A DNA stretch of 64,000 bases, taken from assembly GCF_001591025.1 (NCBI RefSeq), contig NZ_BCTZ01000009.1, forward strand, positions 284,358 through 348,357, read 5' to 3'. A model generated the notes under the pieces. That model was not told where the DNA came from. It ran no database searches and saw only the letters and a program-made list of their open reading frames with translations. Both the position numbers and the translations under genes were made by a program. The DNA is from Sphingomonas soli NBRC 100801 (lineage in GTDB: Bacteria > Pseudomonadota > Alphaproteobacteria > Sphingomonadales > Sphingomonadaceae). Position 1 is the first letter of the stretch, and every line of letters starts with the position of its first letter. Positions 8,342 to 19,927 of this stretch are shown here, in pieces.

Positions 8342-9463
8342 TTATCCGAGCGCCGACTTGATCTTGGCGAAAAAGCCCTGGCTCTCGGGGCATTCCTCGC
8401 CGGTTTCGGTGCAGCGGAATTCCTCCAGCAGCTCGCGCTGCTTCGCCGTCAGCCTGGTCGGCGTCTCGACGGTCAGCTCGACCACCAGATCGCCGCGTCC
8501 GCGTCCTTGCAACACCGGCATGCCCGCGCCGCGCTGGCGCACCTCGCGACCGCTCTGCGTGCCCGGCGCGATCTTCACGACATGCTGTTCGCCATCAAGG
8601 CCGGGCAGCGTGATCTCACCGCCAAGTGCGGCAGTGGTGAAGCTGATCGGTGCGCGTGCATGGAGCGTCGTGCCCTCACGCTCGAAGATCGCATGCCGCT
8701 TCACATGGAGGAAGATGTAGAGGTCGCCCGAAGGCGCACCGCGCGCGCCGGCCTCACCCTCGCCCTGAAGGCGAATGCGGGTGCCTTCGTCGACGCCGGG
8801 CGGCACGTTGATCTTGAGCGTCTTGGTCTTGTCGATACGGCCTTCGCCGCGGCAATGCTTGCAAGGGTCGGCGATCACCTCGCCGGCGCCGTGACAGGCG
8901 GGGCAGGCACGCTCCACCATGAAGAAGCCCTGCTGCGCGCGCACCTTGCCATGGCCGCCGCAGGTCGAGCATTGCTTGGCCTGGGTGCCTGGCTTCGCAC
9001 CCGTGCCGTTGCACGGATCGCACAGGCCGGAAACATCGACGGTGATCTCGCTGGTGCTGCCGTGAAAGGCGTCTTCCAGCGTGATTTCCATGTCGTAGCG
9101 CAGGTCGGCACCACGACGGTTCGGCCGGGCACCACCGCGCCCGCCCATGAACTCGCCGAACACGCTTTCGAAGATGTCGCTGAACGCGCCGAAATCCTGG
9201 GCACCGCCATGGAAACCGCCGCCACCGCCGCCATTCTTGAACGCGGCATGGCCGAAACGGTCATAGGCAGCGCGCTTTTGCGGGTCCTTCAGGACCTCAT
9301 AGGCTTCGCTGACCGCCTTGAATTTGGCTTCGTGGTCCTTGCAGCCGCCATTCTTGTCGGGGTGATATTTCATCGCGAGCTTGCGATAGGCGGATTTCAG
9401 CGTCGCATCGTCCGCCGTGCGCTCGCATTCCAGCAGCTCGTAATAATCGACTTCGGTGGTCAT
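8342..9463 (-). CDS. dnaJ: Chaperone protein DnaJ
   Basis: This 373-residue Hsp40 co-chaperone stimulates DnaK ATPase activity and delivers clients. The J domain (1-70) holds the HPD motif at 34-36. A glycine/phenylalanine-rich linker follows (GGGGGGFHGGAQDFG). Four zinc repeats are seen: CDPCNGTG, CSTCGGHG, CPACHGAG and CKHCRGEG. The C-terminal substrate-binding domains complete a class I DnaJ of normal length. It lies downstream of dnaK on the same strand, separated by 137 bp rich in inverted repeats. The two genes are probably co-transcribed from the heat-shock-like promoter upstream of dnaK. Confidence 0.98.
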   Translation of the reverse strand: MTTEVDYYELLECERTADDATLKSAYRKLAMKYHPDKNGGCKDHEAKFKAVSEAYEVLKDPQKRAAYDRFGHAAFKNGGGGGGFHGGAQDFGAFSDIFESVFGEFMGGRGGARPNRRGADLRYDMEITLEDAFHGSTSEITVDVSGLCDPCNGTGAKPGTQAKQCSTCGGHGKVRAQQGFFMVERACPACHGAGEVIADPCKHCRGEGRIDKTKTLKINVPPGVDEGTRIRLQGEGEAGARGAPSGDLYIFLHVKRHAIFEREGTTLHARAPISFTTAALGGEITLPGLDGEQHVVKIAPGTQSGREVRQRGAGMPVLQGRGRGDLVVELTVETPTRLTAKQRELLEEFRCTETGEECPESQGFFAKIKSALG

Positions 9464-9471
9464 TTGAAAAG

Positions 9472-9591
9472 CCCTCTCCCCTTCAGGGGAGAGGGTTGGG
9501 AGAGGGGCAGTACGCCAATAACAATCGACATCGCTCGCCTCTTCCCAGCCCCCTCTCCCCGGCCCTCTCCCCGCAAGCGGAGAGAGGGAGG
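9472..9591. repeat. Paired palindromic repeats between dnaK and dnaJ
   Basis: Two inverted repeats fill most of the dnaK-dnaJ gap. The first (9472-9495) is a perfect 10-bp stem, CCCTCTCCCC with loop TTCA and GGGGAGAGGG. The second (about 9563-9590) pairs CCCTCTC with GAGAGGG around CCGCAAGCGG. Both resemble a CCCTCTCCCC-type intergenic element common in alphaproteobacterial genomes. In the mRNA they would form strong stem-loops that could stabilise the dnaK 3' end or reduce read-through into dnaJ; that effect is inferred. Confidence 0.7.
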
Positions 9592-9600
9592 GAGGTTAAG

Positions 9601-11505
<1,905 letters not shown>

Positions 11506-11535
11506 GGTCCCTCGTTGGCCCCTAATAAAATCAAA

Positions 11536-11562
11536 AGCTTGGCTACCCGCGCCCCTTTCAAG
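11536..11562 (-). promoter_or_regulatory. Candidate heat-shock (RpoH-type) promoter of dnaK
   Basis: On the minus strand a CTTGAAA (11562-11556), a perfect match to the RpoH -35 box, is followed after 13 bases by CCAAGCT (11542-11536), a weak match to the CCCCAT-type -10 box. The -10 element lies about 30 bp before the dnaK start codon. The -35 match and the position are convincing; the -10 box is poor. Confidence 0.5.
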
Positions 11563-11659
11563 CGGCGACGCAGACACCCGTTACGCCAAGCGATATAGGT
11601 GCGCTTGCGCTTGCCGCAAGTCGGGCGAGTTTCTAGGGCAATTCCCGAATTGGGAGACT

Positions 11660-12100
11660 ATGGTGATGCGTGCATTTCTGGGGATCGTTTCGCTGGCGGT
11701 ACTTTCCGCCTGCCAGCAGCCGGCGGAGCTGAAGGCCGATCAGGCCTGGGTGCGCCTTCCCGCGGCCGAGGGCCGCCCCGGCGCGGCCTATTTCACCGTC
11801 CATGGCGGCGACCAGAGTGACACGTTGCTGAGCGTCACCACCCCCGCCGCGCTCCGCACCGAATTGCATGAAAGCATGAAAGGCGAGCACGGCATGATGG
11901 CGATGAAGCCGATCACCGACGTGGCGATCCCCGCGCGCGGAAGCCTCGCCTTCGCGCCCGGCGGCAAGCATGTGATGCTGTTCGACCTCGGCCCGCGCGT
12001 CGCGGCGGGCCAGCGCATCCCGCTCAAGCTCAGCTTCGCCGGCGGCAAGACGCTGGAGGTTGAGGCCATGGTGGTCGGCGCGGGCGACGCGGCGCCCTAA
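11660..12100 (+). CDS. PCu(A)C-type periplasmic copper chaperone lipoprotein
   Basis: This 146-residue protein begins MVMRAFLGIVSLAVLSACQQ, a lipoprotein signal with lipobox LSAC. The mature part is a single PCuAC (DUF461) domain: ADQAWVRLPAAEGRPGAAYF at the front, the copper-ligand stretch HESMKGEHGMMAM and the late HVMLFDL (the family HxM). Relatives pass Cu(I) to the CuA or CuB centre of haem-copper oxidases in the periplasm. GGGAG lies just upstream of the ATG at 11660; an ATG at 11666 is also possible. It is divergent from dnaK and convergent with the next gene, overlapping it by 4 bp at the stop codons. Confidence 0.88.
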   Translation: MVMRAFLGIVSLAVLSACQQPAELKADQAWVRLPAAEGRPGAAYFTVHGGDQSDTLLSVTTPAALRTELHESMKGEHGMMAMKPITDVAIPARGSLAFAPGGKHVMLFDLGPRVAAGQRIPLKLSFAGGKTLEVEAMVVGAGDAAP

Positions 12101-13512
12101 AGACCCGCGACCCAGGCCTTGATCGCGTCGGTCTCATCCATCGCGCCGGGATAGATGCGTTCCGGCACATAGGGGCCGAAATCGCCCAGCCCCACCGCCA
12201 CCTTCTGCAACGTCGAGAAGGTGCGCAGCCCCGAGGGCAGGGTGATTTCGCGAACCTCCATGTAGCGGGTCGCCATGTCGGTCGCCTCGCCCACGTGCAG
12301 CGCGCCCATCCGGCGCAGCAGATTGGTGAAGATCAGGCATGAGCTGAAGCACGCCCGGTCGGTGAGCACGACAAGCCGCCCGCGCATCGCGCTGGCCGGA
12401 AGCCTGACGGGAGGCTTCTGCACCGCCGCTGCAGTGTTGCGTGCGCATGCCGGCAGCGCGGGCGCGAAGCCGCGCTTCTCGGCCAGCGCCTTTTCCATAT
12501 CGTCTTTCACCGCGGCCCAGCTCGTATCCCGCGCCGTCAGCAGCTCGAGCGTCTGCAAATTGTCCGGGCTCGCCCGCCAGAACGCGCCGCTACAGGCCGG
12601 GACGCTGCTGCCCGCCGCGGCGATGCGCGCCTTGCCCGCGAGCAGCTCGGCGATTTCGCTGCCATAGGCCGAATTGCCGCCGCCATTGCCGCGCAGGTCG
12701 ATCACCACCATCGCCGCCGCCCGCAGCGCATCGCGCTGGGCGCGCACCGCCTCCACCACGTCCGCAGCGCTGGCGTTCATCGTCTGCAGTGCGATCCAAT
12801 AGCCGCCGGTGAAGGCGCTGACGCCCATCCCCGCCTGCGCCGGCCGCAATGCCGAGACCATCACGGGCTGCAACTGGGCCTGGGCGATGGCGCGCCATTT
12901 CAGCGTGAGCGTGACCTCGCCGGTCGCCGTGGCGAACACGCACGTCCCGGGCCGCTCGATAAACGGATTGCCGTCATCGAGCAGCAGCGTTGGCGCGCGA
13001 CGCGCCATATCGGCCTCGATCGCGGGATTGCCTCCGAACCGGCCGATCCGGCCGCGCGCCCAGCCATCCGCGTCATGGCCATCGCACGACAGCAGCCGCG
13101 CGCCCTCCAGCGCCGGCTCGCCGTCCGCCGCCTGCTGCGCCCCGACCACCCATTGGCCGCCGCGCCGCACGATCGCCAGCCCCGCCCAGCGCCGGCGGAC
13201 CCAGCCGATATCGGTTGCGTTCGACCAGATATGGCCATCGCGGAAATCGGTGGCGAGGCCCTGCATCAGCGCCGCATAGCCGCCATAGCTCTCGACCCTG
13301 GGCAGGCGCTCTGCGACATGCGCGCGGGCCTGTGCCAGCCTCGACTGGAATTCCTTGTCGCCAAGCTCGGGTGCGGCGCCGGGGTGATGCTCGGCGATCA
13401 GCGCCAGCGCGGCCTGCGCATCGGTCCGCGCCAGCATCTGCCAGCCATTGGCGTCCTGCGCAGCAGCCGGCACCGCGATCAGGCACAGGAACACCCACAG
13501 CAATTTCCGCAT
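12097..13512 (-). CDS. Secreted S41 (C-terminal processing peptidase)-like protein
   Basis: This 471-residue protein starts with a Sec signal (MRKLLWVFLCLIAVPAAAQ). The second half resembles the tail-specific protease core of peptidase family S41: VVIDLRGNGGGNSAYG is the IDLRxNGGG strand, and LVVLTDRACFSSCLIF is the segment that carries the nucleophile serine. No PDZ domain is obvious, as in several S41 members from sphingomonads. The substrate is unknown. The start at 13512 gives the signal peptide; the in-frame codon at 13563 does not. Its stop overlaps the copper chaperone stop, so the two genes converge without a terminator between them. Confidence 0.75.
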   Translation of the reverse strand: MRKLLWVFLCLIAVPAAAQDANGWQMLARTDAQAALALIAEHHPGAAPELGDKEFQSRLAQARAHVAERLPRVESYGGYAALMQGLATDFRDGHIWSNATDIGWVRRRWAGLAIVRRGGQWVVGAQQAADGEPALEGARLLSCDGHDADGWARGRIGRFGGNPAIEADMARRAPTLLLDDGNPFIERPGTCVFATATGEVTLTLKWRAIAQAQLQPVMVSALRPAQAGMGVSAFTGGYWIALQTMNASAADVVEAVRAQRDALRAAAMVVIDLRGNGGGNSAYGSEIAELLAGKARIAAAGSSVPACSGAFWRASPDNLQTLELLTARDTSWAAVKDDMEKALAEKRGFAPALPACARNTAAAVQKPPVRLPASAMRGRLVVLTDRACFSSCLIFTNLLRRMGALHVGEATDMATRYMEVREITLPSGLRTFSTLQKVAVGLGDFGPYVPERIYPGAMDETDAIKAWVAGL

Positions 13513-13622
13513 CGAACCCCTCCCTTTTGCGCGCTCCACTAGGCGCGTTTGAGCATACCGCAAGATCGCTGGCGACGAAGATGCGACCGAGCTATGCTTC
13601 CTTGATCCGGAGGCCCGATCCC

Positions 13623-14150
13623 ATGACCGTTCCGCTCGACATTTTCCGTTCCTCCACCTGGGGCTGGCTGCGCGGCACGCTGGCGGGATGGGGCACGATC
13701 CTGCTGATCGGCATCGGCCTGTTCGCCACCCTTTATTTCCGCGCGCAGGGGACGTTGACCGGCAGCGCGTGGATCGCGCCGGTCGCGCTCGCGGCGGGCC
13801 TGGCCATTGTGCTGGCCAAATGGATCGCGAACCTTGCCGTCACCTATGAAGTCACGCCGGACCGGCTGATCCTCCACAAGGGCATATTGGTGAAGTCGAT
13901 CGACGAGATCGAGCTTTACCGGGTGAAGGATGTCCGCATCGATTTCACCATCATCAATCAGATGGCCGATATCGGCACGATCACGATCACCTCGTCGGAC
14001 GAAACCACGCGCGAGGCCCCGCTGGTGATCCCGCACATCGAACGCGCCCGCGCCCGACGCGAGAAACTACGCGAGCTGGTCAATGCGGCACGGTTGTCGC
14101 GCGGGGTGCGCGAGATCGACATGGTGCACGAGGATTTCGGGCAGAACTGA
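13623..14150 (+). CDS. PH-domain (bPH2/YdbT-like) membrane protein
   Basis: This 175-residue protein has two membrane helices (about 18-35 and 48-66) followed by a bacterial pleckstrin-homology-like domain: VTPDRLILHKGILVKSIDEI then ELYRVKDVRIDFTIINQM. This is the arrangement of YdbT/YdbS-type DUF304 proteins, whose role at the membrane is not well defined. Its stop is 3 bp before the GTG start of the next gene on the same strand, so the two are probably co-transcribed. Confidence 0.75.
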   Translation: MTVPLDIFRSSTWGWLRGTLAGWGTILLIGIGLFATLYFRAQGTLTGSAWIAPVALAAGLAIVLAKWIANLAVTYEVTPDRLILHKGILVKSIDEIELYRVKDVRIDFTIINQMADIGTITITSSDETTREAPLVIPHIERARARREKLRELVNAARLSRGVREIDMVHEDFGQN

Positions 14151-14153
14151 ACC

Positions 14154-14612
14154 GTGTCGCGCGCGCTGACCGAGGGAGAGATACGCCTCGCCCGATCCAT
14201 GTTCGGCGACGCGCTGGATTATGCGAAGGTTCGGATCGCGAACCGGAAATGGGCTTTCTTCCAGCCCGCCCGGACCACGATGGCCCCGCGCGGCACGATC
14301 CATTTTCATCCGAAGGGCGGCCTCTATGCCGAGGATTTCTCGACCGCGCCGATCCATCTGCAGGGGCTCTTCATCCACGAGATGGTGCATATCTGGCAGC
14401 ACCAGCAGGGCATGTTCCTGCCGCTCCGCCGCCACCCCTTTTGCCGCTACGATTATGCGATCAAGCCGGGCCAGCCTTTCGAACGCTATGGCATCGAGCA
14501 ACAAGCGATGCTGGTCCAGCATCTGTTCCTGATCCGGGCTGGCGTTGGCGTCGCGGGCGCACCGCCAATCGAGCAGTATGAGAGCATTCTCCCTTTCGTC
14601 GGCGTCCGCTGA
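14154..14612 (+). CDS. Vgr-related HExxH protein, putative metalloprotease-like
   Basis: This 152-residue protein is of the kind often labelled 'vgr related protein' in sphingomonads. It contains HEMVH (His75-Glu76-x-x-His79) within FIHEMVHIWQHQQG, a zinc-metallopeptidase-type motif, then RRHPFCRYDYAIKPGQPF and a C-terminal helix. No signal peptide is seen, and no type VI secretion gene lies nearby, so the label is not a functional claim. The GTG start lies 3 bp after the PH-domain gene. Its last 228 bases recur, with about 87 % identity, at 15427-15654. Confidence 0.7.
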   Translation: MSRALTEGEIRLARSMFGDALDYAKVRIANRKWAFFQPARTTMAPRGTIHFHPKGGLYAEDFSTAPIHLQGLFIHEMVHIWQHQQGMFLPLRRHPFCRYDYAIKPGQPFERYGIEQQAMLVQHLFLIRAGVGVAGAPPIEQYESILPFVGVR

Positions 14613-14680
14613 TGTGTCGCTAGCTGCCCGTCCGCTTCTGGCGCCCGTTAGGCTCAGCCTGAACGGCGGGAATGGATGGG

Positions 14681-15256
14681 TTACTTACCGTCCGCTTCGA
14701 GAGGCGGAAGGTGAAAAGCGGCGTTCCTTCGACGGCTCCACGCCGTATGGACTATCAGGATAAGACCGCCAACTGCGCCAGAGGCATAACTCGCCATGTG
14801 GGCCCAAGCGTCTGCCGAAAACGCGACATGCTTGGCCGGTGGAATGACCTCGCTCCAGCCTCCCGGCACCGCCGCAACGTCCGTTGCCACTAAAGCTGCA
14901 CCCAAAAGCCCGGCGAGTAAGGCAAGCGCGCCGCTCGTAAGCATCAATGCAATTATTGGACGGCGCAGTTCGGTAAGCGTGAGGCGTGGTGCCCGCCCTG
15001 CCCTAGCAGCAACAGCAAGGCCGATGCCCAACGGTAGCCCAACCCACCAGGTCGCGATTATACCCCAGCCTAATGCCAGCAGGAAAGGTGAGTCAGTGGG
15101 GAACACCGGCGGATGCGCAATGGTGAAATACTCGACACACACATGCGCTGTGACCTGATCGTGTAAGACCCCGTAAGTGATGGCCGCGAAGGTTGCGAAA
15201 GCTACTATTCGGGCCGTTTCGAAGCCGCGCGCTTCCGGGTTTGGGCTGTCTTTCAT
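14681..15256 (-). CDS. Hypothetical four-helix membrane protein in a foreign-looking insert
   Basis: This 191-residue protein has about four membrane helices: near 17-33 (RIVAFATFAAITYGVL), near 58-85 (LALGWGIIATWWVGLPLGIG), near 100-125 and near 155-172. A short basic/polar tail follows. No family was recognised. It has no clear ribosome binding site and reads against its neighbours. It lies between a complete gene and a truncated copy of the same gene, and its base composition looks less GC-rich than the flanks, so it may be a cargo gene brought in by recombination. Continuous hydrophobic coding pattern supports a real protein. Confidence 0.55.
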   Translation of the reverse strand: MKDSPNPEARGFETARIVAFATFAAITYGVLHDQVTAHVCVEYFTIAHPPVFPTDSPFLLALGWGIIATWWVGLPLGIGLAVAARAGRAPRLTLTELRRPIIALMLTSGALALLAGLLGAALVATDVAAVPGGWSEVIPPAKHVAFSADAWAHMASYASGAVGGLILIVHTAWSRRRNAAFHLPPLEADGK

Positions 15257-15426
15257 CCGCTGACTGTAGTCCCTAGCTCGCCATATGGCGATGAATGCTT
15301 TCAGGGATACGTTCGCTACGACTCAATGTCTGCGTCGGATCGAAGGCGGCCAGACTGCTTTTCTTTTCCAAAGCAGCCAGAAGCACACATTTCTGCGGTG
15401 ACTTGTTGCAATCACGCGAACAGATT

Positions 15427-15654
15427 GTGCATATCTGGCAGCACCAGCAGGGCATGTTCCTGCCGCTTCGCCGCCACCCCTTTTGCCGCTACGATTATGC
15501 GATCAAGCCGGGCCAGCCCTTCGAGCGCTATGGCATCGAGCAACAGGCGATGCTGGTCCAGCATCTGTTCCTGATCCGCGCGGGCGTCAGCATTCCGGGC
15601 GCGCCGTCACGGGAGCAGGTTGAGAGCATCCTGCCGTTCCGGGGCGGGGATTGA
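15427..15654 (+). pseudogene. 3' fragment of a second vgr-related gene
   Basis: These 228 bases align without gaps to the end of the gene at 14154-14612 (14385-14612). The first 150 bases or so differ at only four positions, all synonymous; the last third has diverged and encodes a different tail (ILPFRGGD). The fragment begins inside the metal motif, so the HE of HExxH and the first half of the protein are absent. The reading frame stays open into unrelated upstream sequence, but no promoter or ribosome binding site is apparent. It is best read as a broken paralogue. Confidence 0.8.
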
Positions 15655-15745
15655 GCGCGGCTCCCGCCCGCAACCTGGCACGCGGCTGACCAGACGAACC
15701 CCCGTTTCGACGTGCGCGTCACCCCGGCCTCGTGCCCCTCCCCCG

Positions 15746-17299
15746 CTATTCCGGTGCCTGGTCTGAGACCTTGCCCGGCGGGGGACCGCGACGGGGCGGC
15801 TCGGGCGCGGTGAAATCGCTGTTGCGCAGGGGCGCGGCGGGGCGATCGATCTGCGGGGACGGCGCCGGGGTCCAGTCGAGTTTGGCTGGCCGCCGCTCGG
15901 GCGGCGCGGGCCGGGGTTGCACAGCGGGCGCAGGAGGCGCGACCGGAGCCGGGCGAACCTGCACGGGCTGCGGCGCAGGCGGAGCGACCGGGGTCGGGCG
16001 GATCTGAACCGGCTGGGGCGCCGGACTCACCGGCTGCAAGCGCGGCGGACGCCCCTCGCCCCGATCGGGACGGTAGGGACGCTCGACGACTGGCGGCGCG
16101 GGAGGGGCCGGCGTCGGGCGCACCACCGGCTGCGGCGTGGGTGCAACCGGCTGGACGCGCGGGGGGCGGTTTTCGCTCCGATCAGGACGGGGAGGCGCGG
16201 GCATAGTCGCGGGAGCCGAGGGCTGAACTGGAGGCGGGGGCGGTGTCTCGACTCCGGATGCGGGCCGAGGGGGCCTTGCGGGGCGCGCCTGTGGGACGGA
16301 CGGGCGCGCGGGCGGCACATTTGCCGCCGGGGGCGCGGGCCGACGATCGTTCAGTGCAGGGCGTCCGGGGCGATCGTCGCGCGCCGGTGCTGCGGGCCGC
16401 CCGCCCGGTACCATCGGCTCCATCAGCGCCGGATCGAATGCGCCCGGCGCGCGATCCGGGCGGCGCGGCGGCTGCTCGCCCCGCGGGTGCGGCGGCGGCG
16501 TACCTGCATTCGGCCTGGGCTGCGGACGATAGCCAGGTGCACCGGGGCGGCGCGGAGCGACGCCCGCCGGCGGTGCGCCACGGAGATCGTCGCGGCGCCA
16601 GCGATCGAAATCGCGCGCCTCCCCGATCCGCCGGACACGCTCATTTTCCAGCCGCCGCCTGCGATCCTTCCCTTCGGCACTGTTGCGATAGACGCGCCAT
16701 GCCGAATGGCGGGCGTGCCCCAGATCCCATTGCCCCAGGAACGACAGGATCGGCCCGCTCATCTCGACCCACAGATAGGGATCGATGCCGTAGCGCTCGC
16801 GCTCCATCGCGCGCTTGATCAAACGGGCGCGTGCGAACAGGATCTGGCCGCGCGCGGGCCGCTTACCCCATTGGGCGCGCGGCACAACCCCGCCGTCAGG
16901 GCCATAGAGCATCGCCAGCTTCGTGCCGGTAAAGCCAAAGCTCGCCCCCGGCTCGACGACAAGGAACGGGCTCTGCGCGCCCGGTGCGAAATAATAGCTG
17001 CGGATGCCGCCCTGTTCCCCGGCATCCTCCACCATGATCTGGTGCCCGTCGGCGGTTTGCCAGGCCCATGGCTCCAGTCCCTCATACGGGAAGCTATAAT
17101 CGGGCGGGGCGTCGCCGATCGCTTCCCACAATGCGTCGGCCCGATCGATCCACGAATAATCGCTAAGCTTGGCCACCGGCCCTCGAACCGCTGTCTTCTT
17201 CGCGCGCTGCGGTACGGCTTCGGCGGGCATGGCGGTGATTGCGGAAAGTCCCAGAACTGCGGCCATCGCCGCCACCCTGATCGATCGATCCTGCGTCAT
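15746..17299 (-). CDS. Secreted proline-rich protein of unknown function
   Basis: This 517-residue protein starts at 17299 (GAGG five bases upstream) with a signal peptide ([20 protein letters not shown]). A folded N-terminal region (about 35-235) is followed by a low-complexity second half (about 250-510) made of Pro, Arg, Ala and Gln. The tail includes repeated units such as [20 protein letters not shown] and [20 protein letters not shown]. Such tails often span the periplasm or bind the cell wall. The N-terminal region holds [20 protein letters not shown], which was not recognised. The gene is divergent from thrS. Proteins of this kind are often annotated only as hypothetical. Confidence 0.7.
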   Translation of the reverse strand: MTQDRSIRVAAMAAVLGLSAITAMPAEAVPQRAKKTAVRGPVAKLSDYSWIDRADALWEAIGDAPPDYSFPYEGLEPWAWQTADGHQIMVEDAGEQGGIRSYYFAPGAQSPFLVVEPGASFGFTGTKLAMLYGPDGGVVPRAQWGKRPARGQILFARARLIKRAMERERYGIDPYLWVEMSGPILSFLGQWDLGHARHSAWRVYRNSAEGKDRRRRLENERVRRIGEARDFDRWRRDDLRGAPPAGVAPRRPGAPGYRPQPRPNAGTPPPHPRGEQPPRRPDRAPGAFDPALMEPMVPGGRPAAPARDDRPGRPALNDRRPAPPAANVPPARPSVPQARPARPPRPASGVETPPPPPVQPSAPATMPAPPRPDRSENRPPRVQPVAPTPQPVVRPTPAPPAPPVVERPYRPDRGEGRPPRLQPVSPAPQPVQIRPTPVAPPAPQPVQVRPAPVAPPAPAVQPRPAPPERRPAKLDWTPAPSPQIDRPAAPLRNSDFTAPEPPRRGPPPGKVSDQAPE

Positions 17300-17444
17300 C
17301 TTTGCCTCACTCCCCTGCAATTCGTCACGCCATACATCTTGCGCCGCCGCTGAACGGGGAATGACTACGCGCCGCCCTTGCCTATATTGCACGAGCGAAG
17401 GCATAAGCGCCGCTCTTCAATCCCCAACAGAAAGCCCCGATCCC

Positions 17445-19442
17445 GTGTCCGAGATGTTCCGCATTACGCTGCCCGACGGTTCCGTCCGCGAGGTAGCCCC
17501 GGGGACTACCCCGGCGGACATCGCTGCGGCGATCGGTCCGGGCCTTGCCAAAGCGGCGATTGCAGCCCGCGTTGATGGCGAGCTGCGCGACATTGGCCGC
17601 CCGTTCGAAGGCGATAGCCAGCTGGCGCTCATCACCAACAAGAACGAAGCCGACGCGCTGGAACTGGCGCGCCACGATTTCGCGCATATCCTCGCCGAAG
17701 CGGTGCAGGCTTTGTGGCCGGGCACGCAGATCACCTTTGGTCCGGCGACCGATGATGGTTTTTACTATGACGTGATGGCCCCGGCCAATCGCGATCCCTT
17801 CTCGATGGACGATCTGCCGGCCATCGAAGAAAAGATGCGCGAGATCATTCGCGCCGATAAGCCGCTGCGCCGCGAAGTCTGGACGCGCGAAGCATTGATC
17901 GAAAAGTGGACCGCCGATGGCGAGAAGTTCAAGGCCGAATGGGCCGCCGAGCTTCCCGAGAATGAAGAGCTGACGGTCTATTGGTCGGGCAGCGACTGGC
18001 TCGACATGTGCCGTGGCCCGCACCTTGCCTCGACCGGCAAGCTCGATCCGCAGGCGTTCAAGCTGATGCGCGTGGCGGGTGCCTATTGGCGCGGCGATCA
18101 GAAGAATGCGCAGCTGACGCGCATCTATGGCACCGGCTGGCTCAACAAGAAGCAGCTCGACGAGCATCTCTTCAAGCTCGAGGAAGCCGCCAAGCGCGAC
18201 CACCGTAAGCTGGGCGCGGAGATGGACCTGTTCCACCTCCAGCAGGAAGCGCATGGCAGCGTCTTCTGGCACCCCAAGGGCTATATGATCTGGCGCGAGC
18301 TGGAGGCCTATATGCGCCGCGCGATCGACGGCGCGGGGTATAAGGAAGTGAAGACCCCGCAGGTGATGGACGCCCGCCAGTGGGAGCAATCCGGCCATTG
18401 GGGCAAGTATCGCGAGAACATGTTCGTCATCCCCGACGAAGTGCCGAACGTCGACGACGAAGGCCCGATCGTGTCGGACGCGGCCGAGTGGATGGCGCTC
18501 AAGCCGATGAACTGCCCGGCGCACGTCCTGATCTTCCGCCAGGGGATCAAGTCGTATCGCGATCTTCCCTTGCGCTTCTACGAGAATGGCTGCTGCCACC
18601 GCAACGAGCCGCATGGCGCGCTGCACGGGCTGATGCGCGTGCGCCAGTTCACGCAGGACGACGCCCACATCTTCTGCCGCGAGGACCAGATCGTCGACGA
18701 GGTCCGCGCCTTCTGCGCGCTCGCGGACCGGGTCTATCGGGCGTTCGGCTTCACTTACTCGATCAAGCTCGCGCTGCGCCCCGAAAAGCGGTTCGGGACC
18801 GAGGAGATGTGGGACCAGGCCGAGAACGAGCTGCGCAACGCCGTGGCTGCGGCCGGGCTCAACACGCCCGAATATGGCTGGGAAGAGCTGCCCGGCGAAG
18901 GTGCCTTCTACGCGCCCAAGCTCGAATGGCACCTGACCGACGCGATCGGGCGGACGTGGCAGGTCGGCACGATCCAGTCGGATCGCGTGCTGCCCGAGCG
19001 TCTCGACGCCAGCTATGTCGGCGAAGATGGCGAGCGCCACCGCCCCGTAATGCTGCATCGAGCCATCTTTGGCAGCTATGAGCGCTTCATCGGCATCCTG
19101 ATTGAACATTTCGCAGGCAAGCTCCCCACCTGGCTCGCCCCGGTGCAGGCGGTGGTAGCGACGATCGTGTCGGATGCGGATGATTATGCCCGCGAGGTGG
19201 TGGCCAAGCTCAGGGCGGCGGGCGTCCGCGTGGAGAGCGACCTGCGCAACGAGAAGATCAACTACAAGGTGCGTGAGCACAGCCTGGCCAAGGTTCCGTA
19301 CCTGCTCGTCGTCGGCAAGCGCGAGGCGGACGAAGGCACGGTGGCGGTGCGCACGCTGGGTTCGCAGGGCCAGGAGTTGCTGAGCCTCGATTCCGTGATC
19401 GAGCGGCTGGTGACCGAAGCCACCGCACCCGATCTCAGGTGA
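17445..19442 (+). CDS. thrS: Threonine--tRNA ligase
   Basis: This 665-residue class II synthetase charges tRNA-Thr. The TGS domain (about 4-62, [20 protein letters not shown]) leads into the editing domain with [14 protein letters not shown]. The catalytic core has [11 protein letters not shown] and zinc ligands in MNCPAH, DDAHIFC and [14 protein letters not shown]. An anticodon-binding domain follows (about 560-660). The GTG at 17445 (giving MSEMFRITL) is chosen; the ATG at 17454 is an alternative, and neither has a strong ribosome binding site. The next gene overlaps its stop by 4 bp (GTGA), and infC follows, a classical thrS-infC neighbourhood. Confidence 0.98.
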   Translation: MSEMFRITLPDGSVREVAPGTTPADIAAAIGPGLAKAAIAARVDGELRDIGRPFEGDSQLALITNKNEADALELARHDFAHILAEAVQALWPGTQITFGPATDDGFYYDVMAPANRDPFSMDDLPAIEEKMREIIRADKPLRREVWTREALIEKWTADGEKFKAEWAAELPENEELTVYWSGSDWLDMCRGPHLASTGKLDPQAFKLMRVAGAYWRGDQKNAQLTRIYGTGWLNKKQLDEHLFKLEEAAKRDHRKLGAEMDLFHLQQEAHGSVFWHPKGYMIWRELEAYMRRAIDGAGYKEVKTPQVMDARQWEQSGHWGKYRENMFVIPDEVPNVDDEGPIVSDAAEWMALKPMNCPAHVLIFRQGIKSYRDLPLRFYENGCCHRNEPHGALHGLMRVRQFTQDDAHIFCREDQIVDEVRAFCALADRVYRAFGFTYSIKLALRPEKRFGTEEMWDQAENELRNAVAAAGLNTPEYGWEELPGEGAFYAPKLEWHLTDAIGRTWQVGTIQSDRVLPERLDASYVGEDGERHRPVMLHRAIFGSYERFIGILIEHFAGKLPTWLAPVQAVVATIVSDADDYAREVVAKLRAAGVRVESDLRNEKINYKVREHSLAKVPYLLVVGKREADEGTVAVRTLGSQGQELLSLDSVIERLVTEATAPDLR

Positions 19443-19900
19443 GAATCCGGAACGGTACCCCCGCCGATGTGCCCCGCGCGCTGGAGATCTGGCGCGCGGC
19501 GGTCGATGCGACGCATGGCTTCCTGACCGAAGCGGACCGCGCCGAGATCGACACGATGGTGGCGGAGCAGTTCCTCCCCAACGTGGCGCTGTTCCTGGCA
19601 GAGGACGCCGCCGGGGTGCAGGGCTTCCTGGTCATGGACGGCGAGATGATCGACGCGCTGTTCGTCGATCCCGCCATGCACGGACGCGGCGTGGGCACGC
19701 TGCTGCTCAATCACGCGCTTTCGATCGCGCCGGGCGCGACTGTCGACGCAAGCGAACAGGCCGACAACGCCCTGCCCTTTTACCTTGCCCGTGGCTTCGA
19801 AATAATCGGGCGCAGCGAAACCGATCCGCAGGGCCGCCCCTATCCGCTGATCCATCTTCGGCATGCACCGCGCGGTGCTGCTTTCAAATTGCGCGCCTAA
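19439..19900 (+). CDS. GNAT family N-acetyltransferase (YjaB-like)
   Basis: This 153-residue GNAT enzyme would move an acetyl group from acetyl-CoA to an unidentified amine. The start of the fold is [17 protein letters not shown] and the acetyl-CoA loop is [19 protein letters not shown] (the Q/RxxGxG/A-type motif A). The C-terminal [20 protein letters not shown] is like Escherichia coli YjaB. The GTG start overlaps the thrS stop, which suggests translational coupling in the thrS-infC operon. The substrate cannot be named. Confidence 0.85.
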   Translation: MRIRNGTPADVPRALEIWRAAVDATHGFLTEADRAEIDTMVAEQFLPNVALFLAEDAAGVQGFLVMDGEMIDALFVDPAMHGRGVGTLLLNHALSIAPGATVDASEQADNALPFYLARGFEIIGRSETDPQGRPYPLIHLRHAPRGAAFKLRA

Positions 19901-19927
19901 TGACTATATCGCGCACAGGAATCACCT

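Noticed and set aside
9464..9600. A CRISPR array, because of closely spaced palindromes
   Set aside because: There are only two unequal hairpins and no regular repeat-spacer pattern; no cas gene is in the window.
14154..15654. Part of a type VI secretion system, because of the 'vgr related' label
   Set aside because: The protein has no VgrG domain and no other secretion genes lie in the window; the label is only a database name.
17382..19280. A 632-residue open frame antisense to thrS
   Set aside because: It mirrors thrS codons, as expected in GC-rich DNA; its translation shows no family and the thrS strand is certain.
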